The notes: generated by a model from the letters alone, not told the origin. A stretch of 64,000 nucleotides of DNA from JAFAGX01 sp035623255 (GCA_035623255.1 DASPTU010000041.1:29562-93561); one strand, 5' to 3'. Shown: positions 25,598 through 33,497, numbered from the stretch's first letter. Numbers and translations: made by a program.

Positions 25598-26185
25598 CTA
25601 ATCATCCAGTCCCTTGCCTTGGAGAATTTGGGGCATACATTTTTCAACCCTCGCCTCCCGCGTTTTGGATTGTTTGGCTGCAGAAAAATAAAAAAGGTAC
25701 CCTCTTTGCCGTCCCGGGGTGAGTGCAGCAAAAGCTTTTTTCAGCGCAGGGATTTCATCCAGTTTCTCTTGAAATTCTTCCGGAACCTTGAAGTCGGAAG
25801 TTTTCTTGAGCTTCACCTTCAAACCGGCCTTTTCTACGTCAATGGCTTCCTGGATATAGGCTTTCAAGATGGGCTTCATCTCAACGATCTGGCGAACATT
25901 GGTGAACCGAATCTGCCGCCCCGCCTGTACGTTCTCCGTCTGCTGGATGAGAATGCCCTTGGGATCTTTTAACAGGGCGCCTTTGAAAAACAGAAGGGCA
26001 CAGTATTCTTTGAAGCCGTGGATCAGAACTATGTTTCTCCCCTCAGACGTGTAACAAGCCTGGCCCCACTTCACCTCCTCGGTCAGTGGAGAGCTAAGAA
26101 CGATCTCTCTCAATGTTTCAAATTCTTCCTGCCAGTTTTTGGCTTTTTTTATAAGTCCATCCACCTTGGGACTTATTCTGTTCAT
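25598..26185 (-). CDS. DUF1801/YdeI-family (OmdA-like) protein
   Basis: 195 residues from ATG 26185, chosen at the start of conserved sequence (MNRISPKVDGLIKKAKNWQE). The N-terminal DUF1801 domain includes SSPLTEEVKWGQACYT and NIVLIHGFKEYCALLFFKGAL. The C-terminal YdeI/OmdA helical part includes VPEEFQEKLDEIPALKKAFAALTPGRQRGYLFYFSAAKQ, visible as the motifs EFQEKLDE and LTPGRQRGY. The YdeI family has been linked to polymyxin and bacteriocin resistance in Gram-negatives, but the biochemical role is not established. It is a cytoplasmic protein and stands alone. Confidence 0.88.
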   Translation of the reverse strand: MNRISPKVDGLIKKAKNWQEEFETLREIVLSSPLTEEVKWGQACYTSEGRNIVLIHGFKEYCALLFFKGALLKDPKGILIQQTENVQAGRQIRFTNVRQIVEMKPILKAYIQEAIDVEKAGLKVKLKKTSDFKVPEEFQEKLDEIPALKKAFAALTPGRQRGYLFYFSAAKQSKTREARVEKCMPQILQGKGLDD

Positions 26186-26526
26186 GGATTGATACTCCAA
26201 AGAAAGTGATCTTATCCCAGTTTGGTTAGCGCCTGCGTGGCAGCGCGTCATTTGCCCCGAGTCAACTGCGTGGTTTCGTCAGTTACGGTTCTGGCTCCGG
26301 CAATCGCCACCGTCATCGAGATGTCGCGCCATGCGTCAAGGTGATTCCTGCCAGGCCCCCTAGCGACTCCGCTTGATTCGCCCCGTTTTCAGGATGGGGC
26401 AAGGTGGCGCGCCAAATCGGAATGCGGTTTGCGGAATGAAGTCGTGGCGATTTCGAACCACCCGCGAGGTTTTGATGAACCACAACCCATGTTGGGCTCT
26501 CGACTGAGCCCGCGGTGCGAAAACGA
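26186..26526. other. Intergenic stretch between YdeI-like gene and porin
   Basis: 341 bases with both flanking genes on the minus strand. Short plus- and minus-strand frames exist, but none has a ribosome site or recognisable motif. A weak GC-rich inverted region near 26383-26400 (GCCCCGTTTTCAGGATGGGGC) resembles a short hairpin (GCCCC/GGGGC), perhaps ending porin transcription, but it has no T-tract. Confidence 0.4.
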
Positions 26527-28059
26527 TCAGAAGGTGAAACGAATACCGACTGTCGGAGCAAAGTTATTGTTGTAGAAATAGGGGACGCCGGGCTTATGAG
26601 GAATGGCGATGGCAAGACCGCCCCTCACCCAGGAATACGCAATTCCGGCAAAACCGTCGAAACGCTTGGTGAAGTGATGATCCACGTAGAACGACCCCTC
26701 GTTTAGCGTTCCTGCGCAGGAACTGCGGAAACCGGCTGCAGGCGAGCAGGTGGGCGGAGAACGGAAGTCGTTCTGTCGCTGTTGATACCAGGAAAGAGTG
26801 AAGTCGGTCTTGGTCTGATAGGTGTACTTCGCGCCCGTCCACCAGATGTTGACCAACTTTTCATTATCAAGATTCTTGTCTTCGACGCCGCTCATGAAAT
26901 AGCCGCCCTGGTCTGACGCGCCAACGCCCAACGGGTTCTTCGGGTTGTTTTGCCAGATGTATTCGTAGCCGGCAAAAAACTTGAACGGGTCCCAGGCATA
27001 CTTGGCAGCAATCATAATTGCGTAGTTGTCGGTCACGATGCCATATACGGTGTCGTTCGGGTCGATCAGATTGGTCCCGGTGATGGGGTTGGTATTGATA
27101 CTGTCCGTGGTCGATTGATATGACTGCGTCGGACTCTGAGGCCCCAGCAAGGGGTTTAATACGCTGATTGCCTGGTTGTAATGTTGGGGGAGGATGTCGA
27201 CGGAGAACTTGCCGTAGACTGCGCCGAGGTCGAATCCATAGGCATTGTTATGGGCCGATTCCGACGTGCAGTTGGCGGCAGTCCAGGTTGCGGAGGCCGA
27301 GTAGCAGCCGGCAGAACCATCGGCGAATTTATACATCGCGCCGAAATGGACCGGGCCAACGGTGAGACGATACTTCAGGGCGTCATCCCAGCGGCTGTTT
27401 TCAGTGTCGCCGCCGCCGGCCATGGTGCCGTTGTACCCGATGTACGAAAAGGCATAGCCGCCGCCAGCCGGATCGTAAAGGAGCATCGCATCGGTACCGA
27501 GAGAGCGCTGACGACCGAAGGTCAATGTGCCGAAATGCGTCGACGATATTCCGGCATAGATTTCGTCATTGAAGGGTTGACCCGCGCGCGCGCCGTCGAT
27601 GGCGTACGAATAGCTTTTCCTGGGAAGGCCGTTGTTGATGATGTCAGTCTTTGATGCGTTGGCGAGCAGGCCGGACTCGGGATTGATACCAGTGGAAGCG
27701 TTGAACACAACGTACCAGCCATGATGGAACTCTTCCTTTCCCCTGATGCCCAGACCCGTCTGCTGCAGGTTATTGGGTGCGATGAGGAATCGATGTTGAA
27801 AGCCGTTCCGGCTTATCAGAGATGCGCCTTCATAGTTATAGCCGTTTTCCGGTAAGCCGTGACTGACCCAGCCCACGCCAATGTCATACGCACCGTACAC
27901 GGTGATGCCGTGCCAGGTCAGGGTGCAATCGGTGGTGGCGAACTCATGGCCGCTCTTGCAGGGATCGGGAGTGGATGGGGTTGTCGAAGCGGTTTGGGCC
28001 AACGCCGGGAAGGAAAGCAAAAAGCCAATCGCTGCGATAAAGGGGTAAGCCTTGCGCAT
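26527..28059 (-). CDS. Outer-membrane porin (Gram-negative porin family)
   Basis: 510 residues with a signal peptide (MRKAYPFIAAIGFLLSFPALAQ) and typical porin strands: TLTWHGITVYGAYDIGVGWVS at the first strand, FGTLTFGRQRSLGTDAMLLYDP, FAGIAYSWVRGG and a terminal TVGIRFTF ending in Phe, the outer-membrane insertion signal read by the BAM complex. The strand pattern is that of the 16-strand trimeric porins (porin_4 type), here with long loops, which would make it larger than usual. A GAGGTCGAG ribosome site precedes ATG 28059. Small-solute diffusion is likely. Specificity is unknown. It is divergent from the HTH-TOBE regulator. Confidence 0.88.
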   Translation of the reverse strand: MRKAYPFIAAIGFLLSFPALAQTASTTPSTPDPCKSGHEFATTDCTLTWHGITVYGAYDIGVGWVSHGLPENGYNYEGASLISRNGFQHRFLIAPNNLQQTGLGIRGKEEFHHGWYVVFNASTGINPESGLLANASKTDIINNGLPRKSYSYAIDGARAGQPFNDEIYAGISSTHFGTLTFGRQRSLGTDAMLLYDPAGGGYAFSYIGYNGTMAGGGDTENSRWDDALKYRLTVGPVHFGAMYKFADGSAGCYSASATWTAANCTSESAHNNAYGFDLGAVYGKFSVDILPQHYNQAISVLNPLLGPQSPTQSYQSTTDSINTNPITGTNLIDPNDTVYGIVTDNYAIMIAAKYAWDPFKFFAGYEYIWQNNPKNPLGVGASDQGGYFMSGVEDKNLDNEKLVNIWWTGAKYTYQTKTDFTLSWYQQRQNDFRSPPTCSPAAGFRSSCAGTLNEGSFYVDHHFTKRFDGFAGIAYSWVRGGLAIAIPHKPGVPYFYNNNFAPTVGIRFTF

Positions 28060-28109
28060 CTCGACCTCGAAAAATCAGTTGTTTGGGACAGAAGTGGATA
28101 AGTGTACAT

Positions 28110-28128
28110 GACATACGGATTACATGTC
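28110..28128. promoter_or_regulatory. Inverted repeat between porin and HTH-TOBE genes
   Basis: GACAT (28110-28114), 9-base spacer, ATGTC (28124-28128) in the divergent region, about 50 bases from both gene starts. It is short and could be chance, but its position would suit an operator for the adjacent regulator. No known consensus is matched. Confidence 0.2.
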
Positions 28129-28175
28129 TAATGCTGGACGGTTTAATGTGATTTATGGCACAAGTCTGACTATAC

Positions 28176-28670
28176 GTGGGGCGTCGTTGGTACCAGATTG
28201 ACTCTGAATCTTTGGTGACTGTACGATTCGGCTCGGTGCCGAGGAACCGCAAATCCGGGGTCGAAGGTGGAGAACTTCTGCAGCTTCGCGACGCCGCTTT
28301 GCAATTGGGGATCAGCTACCCCACGATCAAGCAATGGATTTACAAGAAAAAAATTCGCAGCATCCAAACTGCGGGTGGACATCACCGCATTCCGCAGAGC
28401 GAAGTGGACAGATTTCTCTTTAGAAGCCGAGGCAAGACGGAAGCGGATCGCCAGCAGAAACTTCGGCGCGTAAGCGGTCGCAATCAGCTAGTAGGGCGGA
28501 TTGAGTCCGTCCAAATCAGTGGCCTGGTAGCGGAAGTGACGATTTCGATCGGTGGTCAGCACATCACGTCGCTCATCACTGCACGATCTGCCAGAGAGAT
28601 GCAGCTCAAAGCGGGGCAGACGGCCGCGGCCCTTATAAAAGCTACCGAGGTGATGATCCTGCGAGTGTGA
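28176..28670 (+). CDS. HTH-TOBE molybdate-type transcriptional regulator
   Basis: Up to 164 residues. A MerR/excisionase-type helix-turn-helix (about 35-85: LQLRDAALQLGISYPTIKQW, IQTAGGHHRIPQSEVDRFL) is joined to a C-terminal TOBE domain (about 100-164: RNQLVGRIESVQISGLVAEV, GQHITSLITARSAREMQLK). TOBE domains bind molybdate or tungstate, so this is most likely an oxyanion-responsive regulator, distinct from E. coli ModE in its HTH class. The start is uncertain: GTG 28176 is the outer limit, GTG 28215 gives 151 residues. A small exported peptide gene begins 3 bases after the stop. Confidence 0.82.
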   Translation: MGRRWYQIDSESLVTVRFGSVPRNRKSGVEGGELLQLRDAALQLGISYPTIKQWIYKKKIRSIQTAGGHHRIPQSEVDRFLFRSRGKTEADRQQKLRRVSGRNQLVGRIESVQISGLVAEVTISIGGQHITSLITARSAREMQLKAGQTAAALIKATEVMILRV

Positions 28671-28673
28671 GTT

Positions 28674-28793
28674 ATGAAACAACGTCTTTCACGGGTATTG
28701 ATCACGTTACTCATGACTGCAGCACTGGCGCAATGCCAACAACTCACCATTCAGAACGAGAATGGAAAGCAAACGGTGTTGGCCAGGAAGTGA
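28674..28793 (+). pseudogene. Truncated exported protein start, coupled to the HTH-TOBE gene
   Basis: A 39-codon frame starts at ATG 28674, 3 bases after the regulator stop (TGAGTTATG), and encodes a signal peptide (MKQRLSRVLITLLMTAALAQ) followed by only 19 residues (CQQLTIQNENGKQTVLARK). The last part resembles the opening of exported molybdopterin-binding (sulfite-oxidase-type) or molybdate-binding proteins that often follow TOBE regulators, so I read it as a truncated remnant. The stop lies in a duplicated 9-base unit (CAGGAAGTG at 28784 and 28794), which may mark the break. A genuine short secreted peptide cannot be excluded. Confidence 0.45.
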
Positions 28794-28961
28794 CAGGAAG
28801 TGGGAAAGTTTTTTGTGATGTTTTGACCAACCTGCTGTGTTGGTTTTCAGACCCCAGATGCCGCCGCGACTGTGCACTGACTCACCCCAGTTTGTGGGGA
28901 GTTTTGTGGGGTCCTTCTGCTAAGGCATTACTCGCCATTGGCAATGTGCCGAAAAAGATGG

Positions 28962-29035
28962 CGGGGACGACGGGACTCGAACCCGCGGCCTCTGCCGTGA
29001 CAGGGCAGCGTTCTAACCAACTGAACTACGTCCCC
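28962..29035 (-). tRNA. tRNA-Asp (GTC)
   Basis: 74 bases fold into a standard cloverleaf read on the minus strand: acceptor GGGGACG with CGTCCCC and discriminator G, D-arm with GTTCAGTTGGTTAGAAC, anticodon stem CTGCC/GGCAG with loop CTGTCAC giving anticodon GTC, and T-arm GCGGGTTCGAGTCCCGT. CCA is not encoded. Asp identity elements (G34, U35, C36 and discriminator G73) are present. Confidence 0.97.
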
Positions 29036-29530
29036 TTGCTGAAACAGCGCGATCGCAATTGCCAGGCGATGCGGAGCAATTGCGTATGGCTGCAAGCTTG
29101 CTCTGCCGGAACTGAACGGCACTAAGCAAATTATCCGCCAAGATTTATCCTAGCAGCTTCTCGAAGAACGGGAAAGCTGCCGGACTGCGGGTTGGATCAG
29201 GAATGGAATTTCGAAAGTAGTGACAGAGTTATGCGGAGTAACTCATCCGAATCGCGATGATTCACGGCCTGTGGCTATGCCAGTTGCGCTCGAGCGGAAT
29301 CGATAGATTAAAAATTAATACTCCCACATGAATTATTGATCTCTTTCGGCTCCGGGCGCTTTTGCCGGAGCAGCAATTCTCGTGATGGGCAGAATCCAAG
29401 ATCATGATAATGCGGGTGTTGTCAGATGCCGCCGGACAATGTGCGGTTTGGAACAAGACATGCACAATATGTCATTGTCTGCGGAGATGAAAAAGAGGCC
29501 AGCGCGAAGGCGCGGAAATGGAGATGCAAC
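29036..29530. other. Intergenic stretch between tRNA-Asp and the small basic proteins
   Basis: 495 bases. The part next to the tRNA should hold its minus-strand promoter. GCAATTGC occurs twice near 29053-29090, a self-complementary octamer. At 29349-29371 there is a 7-bp hairpin (GCTCCGG/CCGGAGC) about 160 bases upstream of the first small protein, possibly in its leader. I see no supported gene. Confidence 0.4.
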
Positions 29531-29725
29531 ATGTCAGTTCAGAAAAAGTCATTGGTTAGCAAAAAGCCAGCAGCGAAGGCGACAAAGGGCGTTAGCGCGA
29601 AACCGGTGGGAGAATCCAAAACCCTGGCCGCGAAAGCGCTTGAGCGCAGGCGGATGTTCAGTAATAGGCTGCTCAGCAACCGAACGTTCCTTAGCAACCG
29701 TACATTCCTCAAAGGGAAACCGTAG
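29531..29725 (+). CDS. Small highly basic protein, MS(I/V)QKKSL family, copy 1
   Basis: 64 residues starting at ATG 29531: MSVQKKSLVSKKPAAKATKG, then a Lys/Ala-rich middle and a C-terminal repeat of SNRLL, SNRTFL, SNRTFL ending LKGKP. Only two acidic residues against about 17 Lys/Arg. The second gene 68 bases downstream shares the N-terminal MS-QKKSL-S and a C-terminal LKG, so the two are paralogues and support each other as real genes. I do not know this family. Nucleic-acid binding, or a peptide with a leader and a repeated core, are both possible. A frame extends 35 codons upstream, but the paralogue fixes this start. Confidence 0.62.
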   Translation: MSVQKKSLVSKKPAAKATKGVSAKPVGESKTLAAKALERRRMFSNRLLSNRTFLSNRTFLKGKP

Positions 29726-29793
29726 AGCCTGGGGGAATGAAGGGTAGAAGGCTTTTAAACCAATAGCGGTTCCGAGACGCACAAGGAGAAAAC

Positions 29794-29991
29794 ATGTCGA
29801 TTCAAAAGAAATCATTGATCAGCAACAGACAGGCTGTAAAGAAGGCTTTGATCGCCAGCCAGCCGGAGTCGGAACAATCCAATGCGCTGAAGGCGAATTC
29901 GCTGACGGCTCAGTCGATGAAGAGCAAGAGGTTTTTGAACCACAAGCGATTCAAAGTGGCCGTGTTCAGGACGCTAAAAGGTCAGCGGTAA
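29794..29991 (+). CDS. Small highly basic protein, MS(I/V)QKKSL family, copy 2
   Basis: 65 residues from ATG 29794, with AAGGAG about 7 bases upstream (CACAAGGAGAAAACATG), a strong ribosome site. Sequence opens MSIQKKSLISNRQAVKKALI and ends with a basic-aromatic region (KSKRFLNHKRFKVAVFRTLKG). It shares the first nine positions (I/V exchanges only) and the basic, Phe/Leu-containing C-terminal layout with the preceding gene. Two intrinsic terminators follow, so the pair looks like a well-expressed bicistronic unit between two tRNA genes. Function unknown. Confidence 0.68.
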   Translation: MSIQKKSLISNRQAVKKALIASQPESEQSNALKANSLTAQSMKSKRFLNHKRFKVAVFRTLKGQR

Positions 29992-30019
29992 GGTCTAAGG
30001 CCAGTTTTGAGATTTTGTT

Positions 30020-30051
30020 GGGGCTGCGAGCAAGGCAGCCCCTATGTTTTT
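30020..30051 (+). terminator. Rho-independent terminator after the small basic protein pair
   Basis: 8-bp GC-rich stem GGGGCTGC (30020-30027) with GCAGCCCC (30035-30042), loop of 7, then TATGTTTTT. It lies 29 bases after the stop of the second small basic protein and is correctly oriented. Confidence 0.85.
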
Positions 30052-30060
30052 GCGGTCCAA

Positions 30061-30114
30061 AGGCAGAGACTCTACGCGAAAGAAGTGGGAGACGGAGTCT
30101 CTGCCTATATTTTT
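30061..30114 (+). terminator. Second, tandem rho-independent terminator
   Basis: 12-bp stem AGGCAGAGACTC (30061-30072) with GAGTCTCTGCCT (30095-30106), a 22-base loop, followed by ATATTTTTT. Lying 10 bases beyond the first terminator, it backs it up. Between here and tRNA-Val (30115-30401) I see no convincing gene. A GTG-started 33-codon frame at 30175-30276 with a hydrophobic middle (LLFLVLVCGFLLSEFL) is only a weak possibility. Confidence 0.8.
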
Positions 30115-30401
30115 TCCTATTTACCACTTCAGTGCCATTGCAGAGAGGTTATCCCAGCGCTTATCGTGCGAAGCGTGACGAATGATCTTCTATTCCTGGT
30201 ACTTGTTTGCGGTTTTCTCTTGTCCGAATTTCTGCGAAGGCCCCGCCATACTTCCGCGAGACATCCACAGAAATAATTGCTGGCTCACAAAAATGCCCGT
30301 CTCGGACCCGTTTTCTTTGCCGCGTGGAGTGTTGTGACAAACAAGAGGCTGAGCAAGAGCCAAAGCAACTGAGGCAAACTACTGAAATAATAGTAAGTCA
30401 G

Positions 30402-30478
30402 TGGTGGGCAGTGCAGGACTCGAACCTGCGACCTCCTGCTTGTAAGGCAGGCGCTCTAACCAGCTGAGCTAACCGCCC
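30402..30478 (-). tRNA. tRNA-Val (TAC)
   Basis: 77 bases including an encoded CCA. Read on the minus strand: acceptor GGGCGGT with ACTGCCC (one G-U pair) and discriminator A, D-arm with AGCTCAGCTGGTTAGAGC, anticodon stem CCTGC/GCAGG with loop CTTACAA giving anticodon TAC, and T-arm GCAGGTTCGAGTCCTGC. The standing plus-strand complement reads TTGTAA, which could mislead to Thr (TGT), but the gene is on the minus strand. Confidence 0.97.
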
Positions 30479-30559
30479 AGGTTTGCATCAGACGTCTATC
30501 TTGCCCCTGCGATTCGAATATACGTGAGCACGGAAATTGGGGTCAAACCTGGCCCGTCC

Positions 30560-31558
30560 TCACGTCTGGTGAAGCCGATTCCTCGACTTCCCTCGGAATG
30601 ACGGGCCGGGAGGCGTGATCCTACCGGTTGTGTTTTTTGCCACCAGTTTTTTCAACCTGGCGACATTTCTCATGTCATCTCCGGGGTGGTCAATGGGGGT
30701 TTCGGCAATGAATGCGGCATGGGCGAGCCGAGGATGGTTCAGCAGGCGGCGAAATGGTTCGAGTCCGATGGTTCCCTTCCCGACGTGCTGATGCCGGTCG
30801 AGTTTCGATCCGCGCGCGGCTTTCGCGTCATTGCAATGCCAGACGGGAACATTCTTCAGGCCGATCGTCTCATCCAGATGAGCGAGCGTGGCGCTCATCC
30901 CAGCTTCGCTGACGATGTCGTATCCGGCAACGTGGACATGGCAGGTGTCGATGCAGGCAGCGACTGGAACGACGCCGCGCAGGCGATCAAGCACTTCGGC
31001 AACCTGCTCGAAACTGCCTCCCAGGGAGAACTCTGCACCAGCGGTATTTTCAATCAGAATGGTGAGGCCGCCCTTCGCCAGATCCAATCCCTGAGTGGCG
31101 GCAGCGATTGCGGCTGCGGTCTGCAGCAAACCGGCTTCGCGGTGTGCGCCGCGAAATGAACCAGGATGAAGCACCAGATATTCGGCACACAAGGCCAGGG
31201 CCCGCTCCACTTCCCCACGAAAAGCCTCGATCGACCTTCGTAGAAATAACTCGTTTGTCGCAGCAAGATTGATGAGGTAGTTGGTGTGGATGACCAGCGG
31301 CTTCAGATTGTATCGATGGCGCAGCTGCGTCATTTGGCGGCATTGCAGACTGGCGAGCTCATACGGCGCCCACTGCCGGGGGCTGGAGGAAAAAATCTGA
31401 AACGTGTTGCAGCCAAGCCGATACGCTCGCTCAGCCGCGTTCTGCACGCCCCCAGCAGAGGAAGTGTGGATGCCGATCCGGCGCGAAGTAAACCGCGGCG
31501 GCCGCCTGGGTGCGGGCAGCTTAAGGATGTCTTGTTCCTGGGCGAGTGAACGCGCCAT
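30560..31558 (-). CDS. nfo: Deoxyribonuclease IV (AP endonuclease)
   Basis: 332 residues of the Nfo/EndoIV TIM-barrel family, which cut DNA 5' of abasic sites in base excision repair. The Zn-ligand motifs are all visible: GIHTSSAGG near 29, VIHTNYL, VLHPGSFRG, IENTAGAE, ACIDTCHVHVAGYD, WHCNDAK, DRHQHVGKG and FIAETP. The N-terminal 25 residues (LAQEQDILKLPAPRRPPRFT) precede the barrel and may be unstructured. The last 15-20 residues (GPSFRGKSRNRLHQT) are encoded by a copy of the dispersed intergenic repeat, so the original stop seems to have been lost to repeat insertion. The catalytic core is complete. Confidence 0.95.
   Translation of the reverse strand: MARSLAQEQDILKLPAPRRPPRFTSRRIGIHTSSAGGVQNAAERAYRLGCNTFQIFSSSPRQWAPYELASLQCRQMTQLRHRYNLKPLVIHTNYLINLAATNELFLRRSIEAFRGEVERALALCAEYLVLHPGSFRGAHREAGLLQTAAAIAAATQGLDLAKGGLTILIENTAGAEFSLGGSFEQVAEVLDRLRGVVPVAACIDTCHVHVAGYDIVSEAGMSATLAHLDETIGLKNVPVWHCNDAKAARGSKLDRHQHVGKGTIGLEPFRRLLNHPRLAHAAFIAETPIDHPGDDMRNVARLKKLVAKNTTGRITPPGPSFRGKSRNRLHQT
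30577..30606. repeat. REP-like repeat copy inside the 3' end of nfo
   Basis: GATTCCTCGACTTCCCTCGG then AATGACGGGC, matching one end of the dispersed repeat seen at 52383-52441 (GATTCCTCGATTTC...CGGAATGAC). It lies within the coding frame of nfo, 15 bases from its stop. Confidence 0.55.
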
Positions 31559-31667
31559 TTACCGAGTATAGCGGCCGCAGGTTAATGCCAGCTTCGCCAT
31601 CGAATGCGCGTTGTCAACGCGCACACGACCCCGCCAGTTCACGCTCGACGCACGTCGCGACAGGCAA

Positions 31668-32174
31668 CTACCAGGCCGCAAAATGAGCGCGGCGATTTTG
31701 GCTCCAGCAGCTCTCTTCCGATTCCATGCAGACGGGATACAGCTTTCCCCAGCCGGTTGCATACACGATCTGGCCGGCTGGCACGCCCATCGAAACAAGC
31801 GCGTCCTTGGCGGTGCCGGCCCGGTCGTCGGAGAGCACAACGTTGTAAACGATGCCTCCGCGTTCGTCAGCATCACCCTCGATGGTGACGAGCATATCGG
31901 GATGGGCTTTTAGCCACTGCGCGTCAGCTTCCAGAATTGAATGATCTTCCGGGCGCAGATCAGCGCGGTTAAAGTCGAAATGAATATCTTTGATGTTCTG
32001 CTGTATTTCGTGCTGCTCGGCCGGAGTTGGCGGCAGAGCATCGACGGAAGCAGCGCCGAAACCGTCCAAGGATGCGAACAGATCCTCGTTCAACACGGCG
32101 GACGATGGTGACTGGGCAAGTGCGAAACCTGAAACCAAAAGCAACACTGAGACTATCGCAACGTAACGTGTCAT
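31668..32174 (-). CDS. OmpA-domain envelope protein (Pal-like, not lipidated)
   Basis: 168 residues from ATG 32174, chosen because GGAGG lies just upstream (GGAGGTCGCCATG). Signal peptide MTRYVAIVSVLLLVSGFALAQ has no lipobox Cys, unlike true Pal. The OmpA domain runs from about residue 55 to 160: IKDIHFDFNRADLRPEDHSI, VTIEGDADERGGIVYNVVLS, DDRAGTAKDALVSMGV. The usual NxxLSxxRA motif is changed to NVVLSDDRA, still compatible with peptidoglycan binding. It ends with an unusual CWSQNRRAHFAAW tail. Role: probably cell wall contact in the periplasm. It is divergent from aroF. Confidence 0.85.
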   Translation of the reverse strand: MTRYVAIVSVLLLVSGFALAQSPSSAVLNEDLFASLDGFGAASVDALPPTPAEQHEIQQNIKDIHFDFNRADLRPEDHSILEADAQWLKAHPDMLVTIEGDADERGGIVYNVVLSDDRAGTAKDALVSMGVPAGQIVYATGWGKLYPVCMESEESCWSQNRRAHFAAW

Positions 32175-32423
32175 GGCGACCTCCAACGATCACTCCTAGT
32201 CAGGAGCAAGGATGCTCCTGCGGCGATACCTGGAATCCTCTATTGCCGGCTGGAAAGGCCTGTATTGTCGCCGAGGGGCGACGATCCGACTGGCCTCAAA
32301 CCTCAAGCCACGAGGCCAATCGGCTAAGATTGAGGATGCCGGGCGCGGCGAAAATGATTCAGGAAAGTCTGGTTTGCCGGGATTCCGACCTAAACGATAA
32401 ACTGACAATCTCGAGGTGGGGAC

Positions 32424-33497
32424 ATGCTGGTTGTAATGCAGGCGCATGCAACTGAAAGTCAGGTGCGCGCCGTATGCGACAAAATTGAGTCACTGGGATA
32501 CCGGGCGCACGCCATTCCGGGCGCCGAACGGACTGCCATCGGCATCACCGGCAATAAGGGCGAAATCGAGCCCGGCACGCTGGATGAAATGCCGGGTGTG
32601 CAGGAAGTCATACGGGTTACAAAGCCTTACAAGCTGGTCAGCCGCGATATTAAAGAAGACAATACCGTTATCCGCTTCCCAGGCAGCGACGTCACGATAG
32701 GTGGGGCCACGCTTACCGTCATCGCCGGACCGTGCGCGATCGAGAGTCGTGAACAGGCCTTTGCTGTGGCCGAGTGTGTGCAGCGCGCCGGAGCCCAATT
32801 TTTCCGCGGCGGAGCTTACAAGCCGCGCACTTCTCCCTATTCATTCCAGGGGATGGGTGAAGAAGGCTTGCGAATTATGAGCGAGGTTCGGGAGCAATTC
32901 GGACTGAGAATTGTCACCGAGGCTATTGATAATGAGTCGCTGGAACTGGTGGAAGAGTATGCCGACGTAATCCAGATTGGCGCCCGAAACATGCAAAATT
33001 TTTCGCTCCTGAAGCGCGCTGGACGCGCGACCAAACCGGTGTTGATCAAGCGAGGCATGTCGGCGACCCTGGAAGAATTACTGATGGCAGCCGAGTACGT
33101 GATGAGCGAAGGCAACTACAATGTGATCCTCTGCGAGCGGGGTGTGCGCACGTTCGCCGATCATACGCGTAATACGCTAGACCTAAGCATAGTGCCTGCG
33201 GTCCAGCGCCTCAGCCATCTGCCAATCGTGGTGGATCCAAGCCATGGCACTGGGAAACGAAACAAAGTCATTCCACTGTCGCGAGCGGCGGTTGCAGTCG
33301 GCGCGGATGGGCTGATCGTCGAAGTTCACAACAATCCAGACAAAGCACTGTCCGATGGTATGCAGTCACTTTATCCTGAACAATTCGAGGAACTGATGAC
33401 GCAGGTGCGGCAGATCGCGGCGGTAGTGGGAAAAACAGTTCCCGGTGGAGAGATGTCATCGGCAGTCATAACCATGGGTAAGCGAGCACGAGCATAG
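32424..33497 (+). CDS. aroF: 3-deoxy-7-phosphoheptulonate synthase (DAHP synthase, type I-beta)
   Basis: 357 residues. The enzyme condenses phosphoenolpyruvate with erythrose 4-phosphate, the first step of aromatic amino acid synthesis. An N-terminal ferredoxin-like regulatory domain (about 1-75, MQAHATESQVRAVCDKIESL) precedes the TIM barrel with IAGPCAIESREQ, FFRGGAYKPRTSPYSFQG, VIQIGARNMQNFSLL, PVLIKRGM, CERGVRTF and VVDPSHGTGKR, covering PEP, metal and substrate sites. This is the Thermotoga/Bacillus-type, with regulation by aromatic products likely through the N-terminal domain. AGGTGGGG precedes ATG 32424. The gene symbol varies between species (aroF, aroG, aroA). It is followed 55 bases later by a propeller gene. 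Confidence 0.96.
   Translation: MLVVMQAHATESQVRAVCDKIESLGYRAHAIPGAERTAIGITGNKGEIEPGTLDEMPGVQEVIRVTKPYKLVSRDIKEDNTVIRFPGSDVTIGGATLTVIAGPCAIESREQAFAVAECVQRAGAQFFRGGAYKPRTSPYSFQGMGEEGLRIMSEVREQFGLRIVTEAIDNESLELVEEYADVIQIGARNMQNFSLLKRAGRATKPVLIKRGMSATLEELLMAAEYVMSEGNYNVILCERGVRTFADHTRNTLDLSIVPAVQRLSHLPIVVDPSHGTGKRNKVIPLSRAAVAVGADGLIVEVHNNPDKALSDGMQSLYPEQFEELMTQVRQIAAVVGKTVPGGEMSSAVITMGKRARA

Noticed and set aside
30175..30276. 33-codon GTG-started frame with hydrophobic middle between terminators and tRNA-Val
   Set aside because: No ribosome site and too short to trust without conservation.
30402..30478. Reading the tRNA as Thr (TGT) from the plus strand
   Set aside because: The cloverleaf with encoded CCA only works on the minus strand, giving anticodon TAC (Val).
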